DNA of 64,000 nt, from the NCBI GenBank assembly GCA_023313575.1, contig JAJTTP010000003.1, positions 1,860,001 to 1,924,000 on the forward strand, in the 5' to 3' direction. The translations under genes were made by a program, and so were the position numbers. The notes below the pieces were generated by a model. That model was not told the origin of the DNA. It made no database searches and saw nothing but the letters and a program-made list of their open reading frames with translations. This DNA is from Eutypella sp. D-1 (taxonomy: Eukaryota > Ascomycota > Sordariomycetes > Xylariales > Diatrypaceae). Below are positions 1-10,823 of the stretch, piece after piece. How positions within the stretch are numbered: position 1 is the first letter of the stretch; each line of letters begins with the position of its first letter.

Positions 1-205
1 GCACCCCCGAAACTCCTATACTCAACCGTCACCTCTCCAAGGCGCGGGGGAAGCTGACGACTCGCATTTGATTGGCCACACTAACCAAAACGTCCTACAG
101 AAAACCCAAGACCAATCCCAGACAACAATTAGGCACGTCTCTCCCGGTGTCGCTTCTTCCTCATCCAGCCAGGTGGATCAGCAGCAACAGCACCAGTTCC
201 AGCAA

Positions 206-240
<35 letters not shown>

Positions 241-2012
241 ACAGCAGCAGCAGTGGACTGGACAGCAAGTTACTGATCCTGCACAAACTCGCTACCAATA
301 CGCACAGTCAGACGCGCATCACCAGGCAGGTAATAATCGGCCACCCCCTTACGCAGCTCACTTAAGTACTTCCAGCTCTCAGCTTGTCAATCCGGAGACC
401 GTGTCGCAGGTGTCGCAGGTATCGCAGTTGTCGCAAGCATCGCATGAGTCGCCAATCGTTGACCCGGACCAGCAATCCCTAGCGCAAGCCTCACAGCAGC
501 CGTCCCCAGCTATTAGTTTTGCACAGCAGGAACTTCTTACCCATCAGAACCAGCAACAAGCCTCAGCCTCTCCGGTTCAGCCCCCAATGGCCTTCTTGCC
601 ATCAGGACCTACTTCTAACCGCAGGGCGGGTGATAGCAAAGAACAGCTACGCACTGGCAGCATCGAACCGCCTCCCGGACCACCTCCTAACTATAGACAT
701 AGCCAATCGCAACTGGGCGCAATGAACAATATTCCGCCCACGTCTGGCGCTGCGGCCGGTTCTTCTTCGAGCGCTCAGGCCTACCGTGGCAGCACAGCCG
801 GAGATAGACAACAGATTGACGCATCAGCTCCCGAGGCAGGGCGCAACAGCCCCCAGCCATCGATGGGAGAGAAGGATACGGAAACGGACAAGCAATTCAA
901 GGATTTATGTACGGTGGATCTGATGACTTTATAGATTGCAACACAGCATGCTAACCTAGAATCTAGTAACGAAATACAAGAACGTCAAGAGGCTTTATTT
1001 CGACGGCAAGGCGCAAATCGAACAATTGAATGGCCAGGTCGAACAGTTGCAGAATGCCGTTGCGAACCAGAGGATGTCGCAGTCGAGAACGGCGCTCGAT
1101 GATAACGAGTACTCGACCCGATTCAACCGGCTGAACGGCGCCATCAATAACCTCGCCTTCAACATCCGTAAAGACTGGCGCTCACTACCGGCGTGGATCG
1201 AGGGCTACGTCAGTCCGGATGCGATCAAGACGGGCAAACAGGAGATGACAGCTGTTGGACGGGCTGTGATTGTCCGATGGATTGTGGATGAGGTGTTCGA
1301 CAAGTGCTTTCACCCCGGGCTCGATTTTGATCTCAGCCAAAACCTAAAAGCGATCGAGCGCAACATTCGGAGATTCTCGTACACCCTGAACAGCCAGGAA
1401 GAGTACGACGCGCTAACTGCCAAGGTCGTCAACTGGCGGATGGCTACGCTGGAAGGGCTCCAACATATACTGCAATCGCCGGAGAGCAACGATTACCGCA
1501 CTGAATATACCAAGATGGCGGCGAGCAATCTAACCGCAGCAATCTTCCAGTACCTGAACGACCCACCGCCGGCCGGCGTGGACGGAAGCGCGTCAATGAT
1601 TATCGAGCTCGTAGTCGGGATCATCGCGAACCTGCCGATGGAGAGCCGAGACGTGGCCATAACGTACCCGCTACCAGGCGAGCCGCTACGGCCCGACCTC
1701 ATGGAGCCGGAAAAGACGGGACTCCCGCCGCTGCCGGACGCGGCGGACGACGGCGAAGACGGCGGCAAGGACGGCGACAAGGCGTCGAAGCGAGACAAGA
1801 CAAAGAGTGGTATGTTGACAATGCTCGGCGGCACCGTGCCGCACCCGGCCAGCAGAAAAGGCAGCACCGCTTCAGTACTTACTGACACGACAACCACATC
1901 GGCAGCACCGCCACCGAAAGATCCCACCAAGGTCCGTTTTGCGGGGTTCCTCGCGGTCGAAGTCAGGGGGCGACAGGTGCTGGTCAAGGCGCCCGTGTGG
2001 ACCCTAGGATAA
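1..2012 (+). CDS. Gln-rich conserved fungal protein of unknown function (5' truncated)
   Basis: The reading frame is open from base 2, so the true start lies outside the window. Two exons are visible, 2-908 and 967-2012. The 58-bp intron (GTACGG donor, CTAAC branch site, CTAG acceptor) joins the frames to read FKDLLTKYKNVKRLYF, which removes the apparent stop just after the donor. About 650 residues are seen. The N-terminal half is disordered, rich in Gln, Ser and Pro, and holds an 18-residue Gln run. The C-terminal half starts with a short predicted coiled coil (QIEQLNGQVEQLQNAVANQR), followed by a well-ordered helical region (AINNLAFNIRKDWRSLPAWI, then EMTAVGRAVIVRWIVDEVF) and a charged tail. 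That region looks like a conserved ascomycete family, but I cannot name a function. Gln-rich plus coiled-coil architecture would fit a nuclear or RNP-associated protein; this is inference only. Confidence 0.85.
200..253 (+). repeat. CAG/CAA trinucleotide tract encoding 18 Gln
   Basis: This in-frame mixed CAG/CAA array lies in the first visible exon and encodes 18 consecutive glutamines, preceded by a shorter Gln run around 179-193. The CAA interruptions should stabilise it against slippage, yet its length is likely to vary between strains. Confidence 0.95.
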
Positions 2013-3608
2013 TGAGAATAAATATTGGGGAAAGAAGGGCTTGGAGAGGAGGGTCGAAAGATTTCGGTTTCCAGGAGAAGGGAGAAGGGTATTCCCGGGC
2101 TAGTCTTCCGCAACGAGATAAGCGAGTGTATTGAAGGATATCAGATGCTCGCCAATCCATGGATTACGGTGGGCAACCCCGTATACCGGGTGGGATATTT
2201 ACCTAAGTCTAGAGGCTTTTTCTCCGTAGTGACGGGAAGAAGCACTGGGAAAACTAGGTTGGACTTGACACGAGACGAGACCTAGGAGGGAGATTAGACC
2301 ACCAAATAGGTTAGGGTCAGTCAGTCAGTCAGTCTTGATGGGCAGGATTGCCGCATGGATATCAGGGTAGACATTGGAGAGCGTGTTTTTTATTTATTTA
2401 TTCTTCTCTCGTTCGTCCTCTTTTTTGTTTCCCACTCCTATATTCTTCTTCTATGAACTATACCACAATCTATCGGTCTACTTGTTCCAGCGTAGGAGGG
2501 ATACGAAGAAACAAGCGATTATAAAAAGACATAGGTGGTACGTACAGTACAGTACAGGCGGGAGCAGAGGTTATCAAAAAATAAACAATTCAGTACCTAG
2601 GTAGCTCTAGCTAGTCATACCATCCATATGATATCCATCTCCTGAATGAACACTTCTGGCAGCTGTAACAGGACTCTCTTTTAATTTATGTGTGTGTACC
2701 TTATACCTACCCGGCTTAAGTGCATAGGTAAATAAACAGGCAGGCAGGCGTGCTTAAAAAGTATACACAGCCCTGGTCTGCCTGGTTAGGTTATCTCATT
2801 AGCCCCGACCCCTCTTAAGGTCTCCCCTAACCACACCTCCTAGGTACCTAGGTAGGTTACTCACATGCACCCAGTACACCCACCCCCTTACCCCTCCTTT
2901 TTCAGCTATTAAGTAGGGCAGGATATAAATACCCTACACCGCCTACCGAAAAGGAATAACATGGGAAACATACTGTACTATACTATGTCCATTAGCAGGG
3001 TCCCTCTGCCATAGATGCTAGATGGGAAAGTAAAGTTTTGCCCCTCCATCCTGTCGAAGCCCCACTTAAGGGTTGAAAAAAATAGCAGACCTCTATGTAG
3101 TTTATTCATCCCACCTCCATATTGCTGCTACGACTACTACTACTACTACTACTAGCTATCTACGGAGACGGGAGGAGGGAGTACTTGAGTAACAGTCTAG
3201 ATTTTTTTTAGGTATGGTATGCACTTAGTAAAGGTATATAGTAGTAAGTTACCCGTAGCTACGGTGATAAAAGGGGGTTCACGATAAGTCCCGTCTGTAA
3301 AAAGTGTTTCACGGAGGAAATAACTACGAAGGGGGTGTAACTTGATTCCAAGGTTTTAATAAGTTAAATATAACACTTACCTAGGTAGCATCCTGTTTAT
3401 AGAATACCTGGAACATAGTTATAGTTACTTACGCACAGTACCACACTAGACAACTCTATATCACCACCTGCTAGCTTTCTTTTTCTTCTTCTTCTTCTTT
3501 TATTCTCCCCTTCCTAGGACACCGATTGGATCTCATTAGCCACAAGTCCTACCCCTACCGAAATCGCAACGAAGGGAATAAAAGCTACCCCCCTGTTGGC
3601 TGGGCGCC
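2013..3608. other. Intergenic spacer, no gene seen
   Basis: This spacer is AT-rich and stop-dense on both strands. It holds a short CAGT repeat (about 2318-2334), an (ACT)7 array at 3133-3153 and three exact copies of TACCTAGGTA at 2594-2603, 2845-2854 and 3378-3387. It must contain the 3' end of the Gln-rich gene and the promoter of the methyltransferase gene. A pyrimidine-rich CTTCTT stretch sits about 120 bp before the next start. Confidence 0.7.
2594..3387. repeat. Three dispersed copies of palindrome TACCTAGGTA
   Basis: Exact 10-bp palindromes lie at 2594-2603, 2845-2854 and 3378-3387. The second is extended by flanking TAGG and GGTT. They belong to a family spread through the intergenic DNA of this window. 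Confidence 0.9.
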
Positions 3609-4885
3609 ATGACGACCGCCGTACCGGATCGCGGTCCCGAAGACCACAGCCTAATCCGGGCTGGTGAAAAGCCGGCGTATCTCGAACCCTCGGAGCTGGG
3701 GACGAAGGAGTAGTGAGTTTTCCTCTTTTTTTTTCCCCTCGGGGGCTTTTTCTTTTGTGCCCCCCCTCCCCCCCCCCCAAAAAAAAACGAGTGCCAACCC
3801 CGATGAGAAAGAAGAAATATTGAGAAGAAGAAATCCACACTTGTAGCTGGGACGCCCTGTACGAACGGGAACTGCGGAACCACGCGCACGACCCGGGCGA
3901 CCGCGGCACGGTGTGGTTCGAGGACTCGGACGCCGAGGCGCGCGTCATCGGGTTTCTGCGCCGGCGGCACCGCGAGCTACTGCTGCTCCCGCTTCCGCCA
4001 TATCCGCGACGAGATGATCATAACGATGGCAAGAAGAAGGACGCGGAGGAGGAGGAGGAGGGCATATCGTTCCTCGATCTCGGCACCGGAAACGGGTCCT
4101 TGCTGTTCGGGCTGCGCGACGCTGCGGACGACGACGAGGATGATGACGGTGATGATGCGAACGCCCGCCCGTTCGCGAACGGCAGGATGCTAGGCGTGGA
4201 CTACAGCACGCGCAGCGTCGAGTTCGCGCGGCGGATCGCGCGATCGCGACGACAACAAGCACGAGCCCGACAATCGGACCAAGACCAAGACCAAACCCAA
4301 ACCCAAAACGGAAACGAAAACGGAAGCCGGGATATAGAAGAAGCAGAAGAGGAGAAGGAGGAGGAGGAGGGGGATGTGGACGTAGAGTTCCAACTCCACG
4401 ACATCCTCCACGACCCAGCGACGCGCCTACTCACGGGCGCCCAGGCCAGCGGCTGGGACGTCGTGTTGGATAAGGGGACCTTCGACGCCGTGTCTCTCGC
4501 CCCGCCCTCCTCTACCAATCCCACCACCTCCTTAACCGCGGACAGCGGTACTGGTGGAGGCGGCAAGGGGGAAAAAGAAAGGGAGACCGAAGCCTACCCG
4601 CGCCGCGTCCTCCCGCTCGTCCGCGAGGGCGGCCTGCTCGTCGTCACGAGCTGTAACTGGACCGAGGACGAGCTGCGGCGGTGGTTCGAGGGGTCCTCGT
4701 GCGGCTATGGCGACAGCGGTGTTGACAGTCTTGGGTTAGGCGAGGAAGCGGGGCAGACGCCAAGCTACCGCTACCGCTTCGAGCAGGTCGCCCGCGTCGA
4801 GTATCCCAGCTTCAGCTTCGGCGGCGTCAAGGGCCAGGCCATCAGCACGCTGTGTTTCCGGAAGGTTAGGGTTAGCGTCCGGTAG
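3609..4885 (+). CDS. EFM4: Protein-lysine N-methyltransferase EFM4 (METTL10 family)
   Basis: This is a class I SAM-dependent methyltransferase of the EFM4/METTL10 family, whose yeast member methylates translation elongation factor eEF1A. Exons are 3609-3712 and 3847-4885, giving 380 aa. The 134-bp intron (GTGAGT donor, GTAG acceptor) splits the Tyr codon in the family signature LGTKEYWDALYEREL. SAM motif I is FLDLGTGNGSLLF, the acidic post-I strand is GVDYS, and the active-site region reads VVLDKGTFDAVSLAP, close to the DKGTYDAISL signature of the family. The C-terminus reads FSFGGVKGQAISTLCFRK as expected. It is longer than typical members because of Asp/Glu- and Gln-rich inserts between motif I and motif II (about residues 100-185). 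The intron carries a long C-then-A homopolymer stretch near 3768-3787. Confidence 0.93.
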
Positions 4886-5786
4886 GTAGGGGGAAAGCGC
4901 CCCGGGGGAGGGGGAAGAGCGGGGGAGGGGGGGGGCACGGCGTATAAGGTTATATCTACTTTACTGCTGTATGTGCGGTGCGGTACGGGGAGAGTAGATA
5001 AGATGAGCTGAAATTGGAATGATGGGATGAGATCGCAGAATGCATGTATGCCCTCGATTCTTGCAATGCCTGTCTACCTACCACGTACACATGTACCTTT
5101 TTTCACAGAGGTTCAATCGATATGTGTGTGCGCTTAGGAGGAGGATGAGAAGATAGAAGCGATACCCCCTAAGCAAAAGGGAATAAGCACCATTCACCCT
5201 GGAAGAATACAGATAAATGTTAGGGCCCGGGACACAAGTCTCATTACAGAGACAAGACATGCACATCTAGCACCTGCAAGCAGATCCGTCCTACGTGAAA
5301 ACTCTATTGATTCATCAAATGTCTTGTTTTTTTTTGTTTTGTTTCTTTGCCTTCGACCTCACGAGGGAGATGAGTAGCCCCCTTTCCCCCCTTTTTTACT
5401 CTAACAAGCCCGGTAAGGGATGAATCGCCGGATAGGTGCCTGTCCCACTCGACTCCCCTGCTCATATTTCTCGAACTGTCTGATGTCTTCCGTTGACGAC
5501 AGAAATTGGGGGAACCTCCAAGCCTACGTGATTGAGGCCAGACAGGGTAGGCATCCGACCAAGTGCAGGAGGCCGCTCCAAGTAAGACAAAAATCATCTG
5601 CTGCCGCACCTTCGCGACAACATCGATGCCGAGGCCTCCTGTACTAGTGTCCTGTTTCAATTCTGATTTCGTGGGCTGAGGCCGGTCCCATCCGGGACTG
5701 TTGCTATGCTGGGAAACAATCGATGGCGGTGACAACTATCCTTGCCGCAGCGCCAACGCGGGTATCTTCTCCTCGTAGGGTCTCCT
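4886..5786. other. Spacer between convergent genes, no gene seen
   Basis: This is the tail-to-tail spacer between the methyltransferase and PP2A-A genes. It starts with a G-rich block (about 4890-4935). A 143-codon open frame on the minus strand (5304-5735) ends in a Lys-rich tail and matches nothing I recognise. It probably lies in the PP2A-A 3' untranslated region. Confidence 0.6.
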
Positions 5787-8188
5787 TTATGGCGAAGTAC
5801 TCATCGGCTCGGCACCCCCCGCCCCCGGCACGGAGTTAGCAGCCGTTGTGGCGAAGTACCGCACATCTACATCGTCATCCTTCTGCAGCTTCTCCAGGCT
5901 AGGGAGAATGCGTTGCTGGATCAGTTCGGTCGCACGAGGTGATGGCGTTAGGTCCGTCTTTCCCTCCTTCTCCAGGCTATAGATCGTTCCCTCCTCCGGC
6001 AGCCGTTTCAGGACGTTGATGAGTTCGGAGTACGTCTTCGCAACGTTGAAGCGGATATTGGGGATGTCGTCGTCCACCAGCTTCTCCAGCATTGGGAGGA
6101 TTGATTTGCCAATGACATCTAGACTGACGACAGTCGACAGGGTCTACAGAAGGTCAATAATTAAACGAGACCGCAACAAGCCAGTGTCGACTTACCGAGA
6201 TGGCAAAGCAAGTGGTCATCCTGTAGAGGTAGTTTGGGTGGGAGCCCATTGCCATCACTTTTGGAATGATAGCCTCGCTCGCCCACTCGACGCCGAAGAC
6301 CTCGGTCAGCTTCTTGAGATTGCGGGTCGCCGCATCTCTGATAGAGAAGACGGTGTCTCCGAGCCATCCCATGCATAACGAACTGAGCTTCTCATCGAAG
6401 AACTTGACACCCAGCTGGCTCGCAAGCAGAGGGATGTACTCAATTATAGCCAATCTTACTCTCCATTGCTTATCCTCGGCAAGTTGAACGATGGCTGGTA
6501 GTAGGGACTGCGAGAGAAGGTCGATACCGATGACTGATATTTCATGTCAGTGACGGGCTGTCTCGAAACATATAGTGATTGGAGCCTGCTTACCCTGATT
6601 CACAAGCTCAAGTTTCGAGATGATGTGTAGGCGAACCTCAGGGAATTCATCTTTCAACATCTGCAAGAACATGGGCAGGAGGTGGTCGATAGTCCTAGAG
6701 CATAATCAGCATAGTGACGTCTGACAAAACAAATACTACCATACTCTTGTTTGCCTAGGATTGGCGCCAAGCCACTGATCTGGGTACCCAGAGCAGCGCG
6801 GACATGCTGGGACGTGTCGGAAACCAGATCCTCGATCGACGGCATAATGTCGTTCAGCAGGACCGTTCGCTCGACTAAAGCACAGAAGCCGGGAATCTGG
6901 CCAGCGATGGCAGTCCGGACTTCGGCCTCATTATCCTTCAACAATTTGACGAATGCAGGGACCAGATCTCTCGAGACCACCTCTTCGTCTACGGCCTTCG
7001 CAATCTGTCCACCCTGTTAGTCTCGCAGGGCCAATAGTTGGGTGGTAGAGCAAATGTATTATTGTTCCGCACCTTCTCGAATCTGTCGGCGATCATGTAG
7101 CGGACCCTCCAGCTCTTGTCCTCAATCAAGTTCCGCAGCGACGTCAACAGCACACCGTGGCTGCCCTGCTGTTCCTTGGGAACCACCTCGGCAATGGCGA
7201 TCAATATGTCGACGGTTAACAATCGTACACTGTCCTGGTCGTCCTGGGCTAGATGTTGAAAGAGGGGTATCATCTCTTCAATGACGACAGCGGCAGGCAT
7301 TTCTTTGACAAAATTGGCCATGTTGGTAGCAGACTGTCTTCGTACCATGGGCGTTTCATCGTGTACCAGGAGACCGAACTGGCTGCGCAATTGTTCCTGA
7401 ACGGGCGGGGAGACCTTCTTGTACGGGCTCGTGAACAGGCCACATCCTGAGACCTTGGAGGTGAACCAATCGGCTTTGGAAAGTCTGATGGTGAGCGGGA
7501 TGAAATATTCCTCAACCTGCTGAGAAGAGAGCTGGTCGCAGATCTTGTTTAGGGACTCGACGGCCTGATTCGTCTGTCAGCAAAATATACGATGGGGTCC
7601 AACATAGCAAATTCCAGGTGGCTACCTTATCCCGCACGACAGGCTCTTCGATGGCGGCGAGGTTCTCGAGAGGGGACAGGAGTACATGACCCCATTCGGA
7701 ACCGCCAACATATTCGATAAAACCACCTAGCTCCTCGCTCAGAGCAACAAGCACCTCATCCTCGTCCTCGACCGACTCTATAGGGCGAGTTAGATTTAAA
7801 ATTCCATATGTTGACTACTTTATGTAGTATGATATATGAAGGGAAAAGGTATGTGTCTGGACGTGACGGACCATCAAGAAAAGGGATGAGTTCTTCGCGG
7901 GTGCGCTCAGCGCCGAGGGCCAGCGCGATAGTGGAAAGACGGTGGATGGCATTCAATCGGAGGAGTACATCGTCGTGCTATATAAAGAGAGGGCTTTGTT
8001 AGATTCGAGGTGTGCACACGGATAAATAAGTAGAGATAGAGACGGAGGGGTTGGAGCTTGAGGGCTTGAGGGCTTAGGGGCAATATAGGGGCAATAGACA
8101 TGATGGTTGTTGGTGTTGGTACCTTTAGTTCATCGATGAGGACGGCGATGGGGTAGAGTTCGTCGTTCGCATTGGGCGCGTCTGCCAT
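5787..8188 (-). CDS. TPD3: Protein phosphatase 2A scaffold subunit A (PR65/TPD3), HEAT repeats
   Basis: This is the scaffold of the PP2A holoenzyme, which bridges the catalytic C and regulatory B subunits. Eight exons on the minus strand: 8188-8123, 7977-7872, 7777-7626, 7564-7073, 7004-6745, 6694-6594, 6533-6196 and 6143-5787. They give 623 aa, in line with fungal homologues. The start [20 protein letters not shown] and repeats such as [31 protein letters not shown] and [16 protein letters not shown] are typical PR65 HEAT units running end to end. Every splice joins conserved sequence in frame, for example [12 protein letters not shown] across intron 2 and GKQE/TIDHLL across intron 5. Intron 2 uses an unusual GTCCGT donor. 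The short C-terminal extension ends in a low-complexity AEPMSTSP. The 5' end faces FRS1 across 2.6 kb. Confidence 0.96.
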
Positions 8189-10461
8189 GGCGAGTTGAAT
8201 GTGTATGGAGGGACCTGACTGTTGACTGGTTTTAGATCAAAGAATAAAAAAAGGGATCAAAGATCGAGGTTGGTGGAGGAGGAGGAGGGCGTGGCGTGGC
8301 GTGGGCGGAATGCGGAATGCGGAGTCGAGGGTAGTCGAGGGTATGAAATGAGAGGGAGGAGATAGGGAGAAAAAGAAGTGATAAGAGAGGTAGTAAGAAT
8401 GTGGTGGTTGGGATGATCGCGTGTGGTATAAGGCGGTGCGGTGCGGTTGGTATGTAGAAGTTGAGTTGTGAGTGTGTAGGTAGTGTGTAATGTGTCGTGT
8501 GTGGGTAGTGGGTAGTTGTATTGTATGAGAGAGGTGTGCTATGTACTTAGGTAGAGGTATGTATGGGTGATGATGGATGTGGAGTGATGCAATCAATGAA
8601 AGTAGAGATGTTGAATGGGAGATTAGGTACCTACTTGGTAGGTAAATACTGGAGGTACCTAGAGTAGTACAGAGTAAGTATACTATGGATCGGGTTAGAT
8701 AAGGCCTGCCCCGGGGGGGTAGAGAGAACAAAAGGAGGCTGCTGCTGCTGCTGCTAGCAGCTACTCTAGAACTAGGGAAGCTGGGATAGGGATGGAGGAG
8801 AAGGAATTGGGCTGGGCATAGGGGGGTGGAAAATACTGTAACTACCTTAGGTATACTAATCAACCTTTTTTTTTAATATAGGTTGACGGGGTTGACAGGT
8901 TTACAGGAACTGACTAGTATAAGTAAGTAGTCCTGGTGGTCTGGCTGCCCGTTTTTGTCTGGTTTTGTCTGGTCCTGCTCTCTGCTTTCTCCTGGTTTCG
9001 TATGTATATGGTCGTCCTTGCTAGTGGAAAAACGTGGGACGGACGGGGGGGCTTGAGCAAAAACAGTAAAAAGAAAAGAAGAAAAATCAAAATAAGGATA
9101 ACGCTCTGTATGCAAATCTGATCTTGATCACCAATTCAGTGGGGGCGACGGGGACAAGGTGTTTCGGTATAACTAGGTGCATCGATAATATGTGTGTGTG
9201 TGTCTTCAAGAAGGAGGTTGTTGTTGTGATTATTTTTGAGATCGTTACCTAATGTAGAGGTTTGTTTTAGGCTGAAGGTTCATAGGAGGTACGTAAAGAG
9301 GATCGAGGGGTATTGTATATCAAAGGCTTTGGTTTGATTAGGTTTGGTCCAAGGAGGTCTTCCAAGGTTGTTTCGTTTTTGTCGTTGTCGTCGTTGGGCT
9401 GGGTGGAAGGCGGAGAGGTAGGGGTTGGGGTGGGCGGCCTGCTGGGCTACTTGCTGGGCTGGGCTGAAAGTTCTTCTAACTCTCTACCTAAGGTACTAAC
9501 TACACCTGGGCACTAACTACATACAAATAAGTACATAGATTCAAAGTTGTTTGGGCCCGCCACGTCCCTTATACATCCCTTACTAACTGGCTTCAGGTAC
9601 TTAGGAGGTATGTACCTGCGCCTGCGAATGCAGACAGGAGCTACTAGGTACATATACCGAAGCACTTAGCAGAGTGCATTCCCTACATGAGTAGCTTATA
9701 TAATTCGGTAGCAAGCTGGATACTGACTGGCACGGCTATCTCATGCTTCAGGTTGCAGCCCTGAAGGGGGCCAGAGGGGACACCATGAGCGTACCTAGCA
9801 GGCATAGGTAGTTGCTCTCATGTACCCATTCGCCCCCCAGCCATTTCTCATGTCTGCCTCAAGGTGAGGGCTGATTTCACTACCTACATACATATGTAGG
9901 TAGGTATTCAACGATTGTATTACAACATTAGAGCTGTACGTAATCATTTTAGCATTTACCAAAAACGGAAAATTCTGGCCTCGAACAGGACGATAGCGGT
10001 TCATTTCATACCCCACTTGTCCACCTTTCAGCAGATAGAATTTGTGGCTTGCTTGTACTTAGGTATGGAGAGGTATGGAGTATGGAGTAGGTACTAATAT
10101 TCACATCCTACCTACTAGGTAAGTACCTAAGTAAACATCTATGGATGCCTCGGTGTTACGAGAGACAAAGGAGGGCCCTGATGAAGAGGCTCTCCTAGGG
10201 GGTTTACATGGATGGACAATGGGCATACCGAGTCCTATCGAGGGTCAAATCGAAGATCAAAGGCGAAGATCAATATTTTATCTGGTGTGGCTTCTAGAAA
10301 CTTGTTGCTATCTGTAAGCCTCAAGGTTGATGTCTTAGCAGCTTTGTAGGGTTTTACGGGTGAGCTTCTGGGATGGCGTTTGGAATAAGAGCTATCTGAT
10401 TTCAGGGAAACCCTATGCGACACATACTTAAATATGGATACATCCATGGAAAATTGAATAC

Positions 10462-10483
10462 CTCTACGGAGTACTCTGTAGAG
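10462..10483. repeat. 22-nt near-perfect palindrome (CTCTACGGAGTACT type)
   Basis: The two arms pair over 11 bp with a single G-T mismatch around the centre AGTACT. The core resembles the CGGAGTACTCCG palindromes I recall from other ascomycete spacers. It lies 340 bp upstream of the FRS1 start. Confidence 0.75.
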
Positions 10484-10562
10484 CGGCTCCCGTCCCTCAT
10501 GGGAACTTCTACACAGGTACCCAAGTATATGTTTGAGATGAGATAAGGACCCCGCTATCGGG

Positions 10563-10592
10563 ATAACCCCACGAAATTCATGGTGGGGTTAT
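10563..10592. repeat. Inverted repeat, 9-bp perfect stem, 12-nt loop
   Basis: The arms ATAACCCCA (10563-10571) and TGGGGTTAT (10584-10592) are exact reverse complements. The repeat sits 232 bp upstream of the FRS1 start codon in non-coding DNA. It could be a protein-binding site or a foldback in an upstream transcript. Confidence 0.8.
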
Positions 10593-10823
10593 TCAGGGTC
10601 GAATCGAATTTCCAGTGACTCAACGGGCCTCCCCAAACCTCTAACTAAAAAGAAGTAGGTACCGTAATCTACCTAAGAATAGATCTACTGGATACTTCCA
10701 GGTTACTCATAAACTCAGACTTGCGACTTGAAATTTCATACTTACTGTGACTACACAATATTCAGCAGTTAGTAGAAATCGCGCTTTGGGCGATATAAAT
10801 CGTCCCTTACTTTAAACGACAAG

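Larger units (their letters stand above)
8189..10823. promoter_or_regulatory. Divergent promoter region PP2A-A / FRS1, no gene seen
   Basis: This 2.6-kb head-to-head spacer holds long skewed stretches rather than coding sequence. 8230-8620 is G/T-rich on the plus strand with loose TGTG/GTAG repeats and a short (GCT)5 near 8740. From 9560 onward there are many TAGGTACCT-type words. Two inverted repeats stand out, at 10462-10483 and 10563-10592, both within 370 bp of the FRS1 start. TATAAAT at 10794-10800 is only 24 nt from the ATG, too close for a conventional TATA box. Confidence 0.6.

Noticed and set aside
8237..8863. 208-codon minus-strand open frame
   Set aside because: It is Ser/His/Tyr/Pro-rich translation of G/T-skewed DNA in the PP2A-A/FRS1 promoter region, with no domain and no splice context linking it to the PP2A-A gene.
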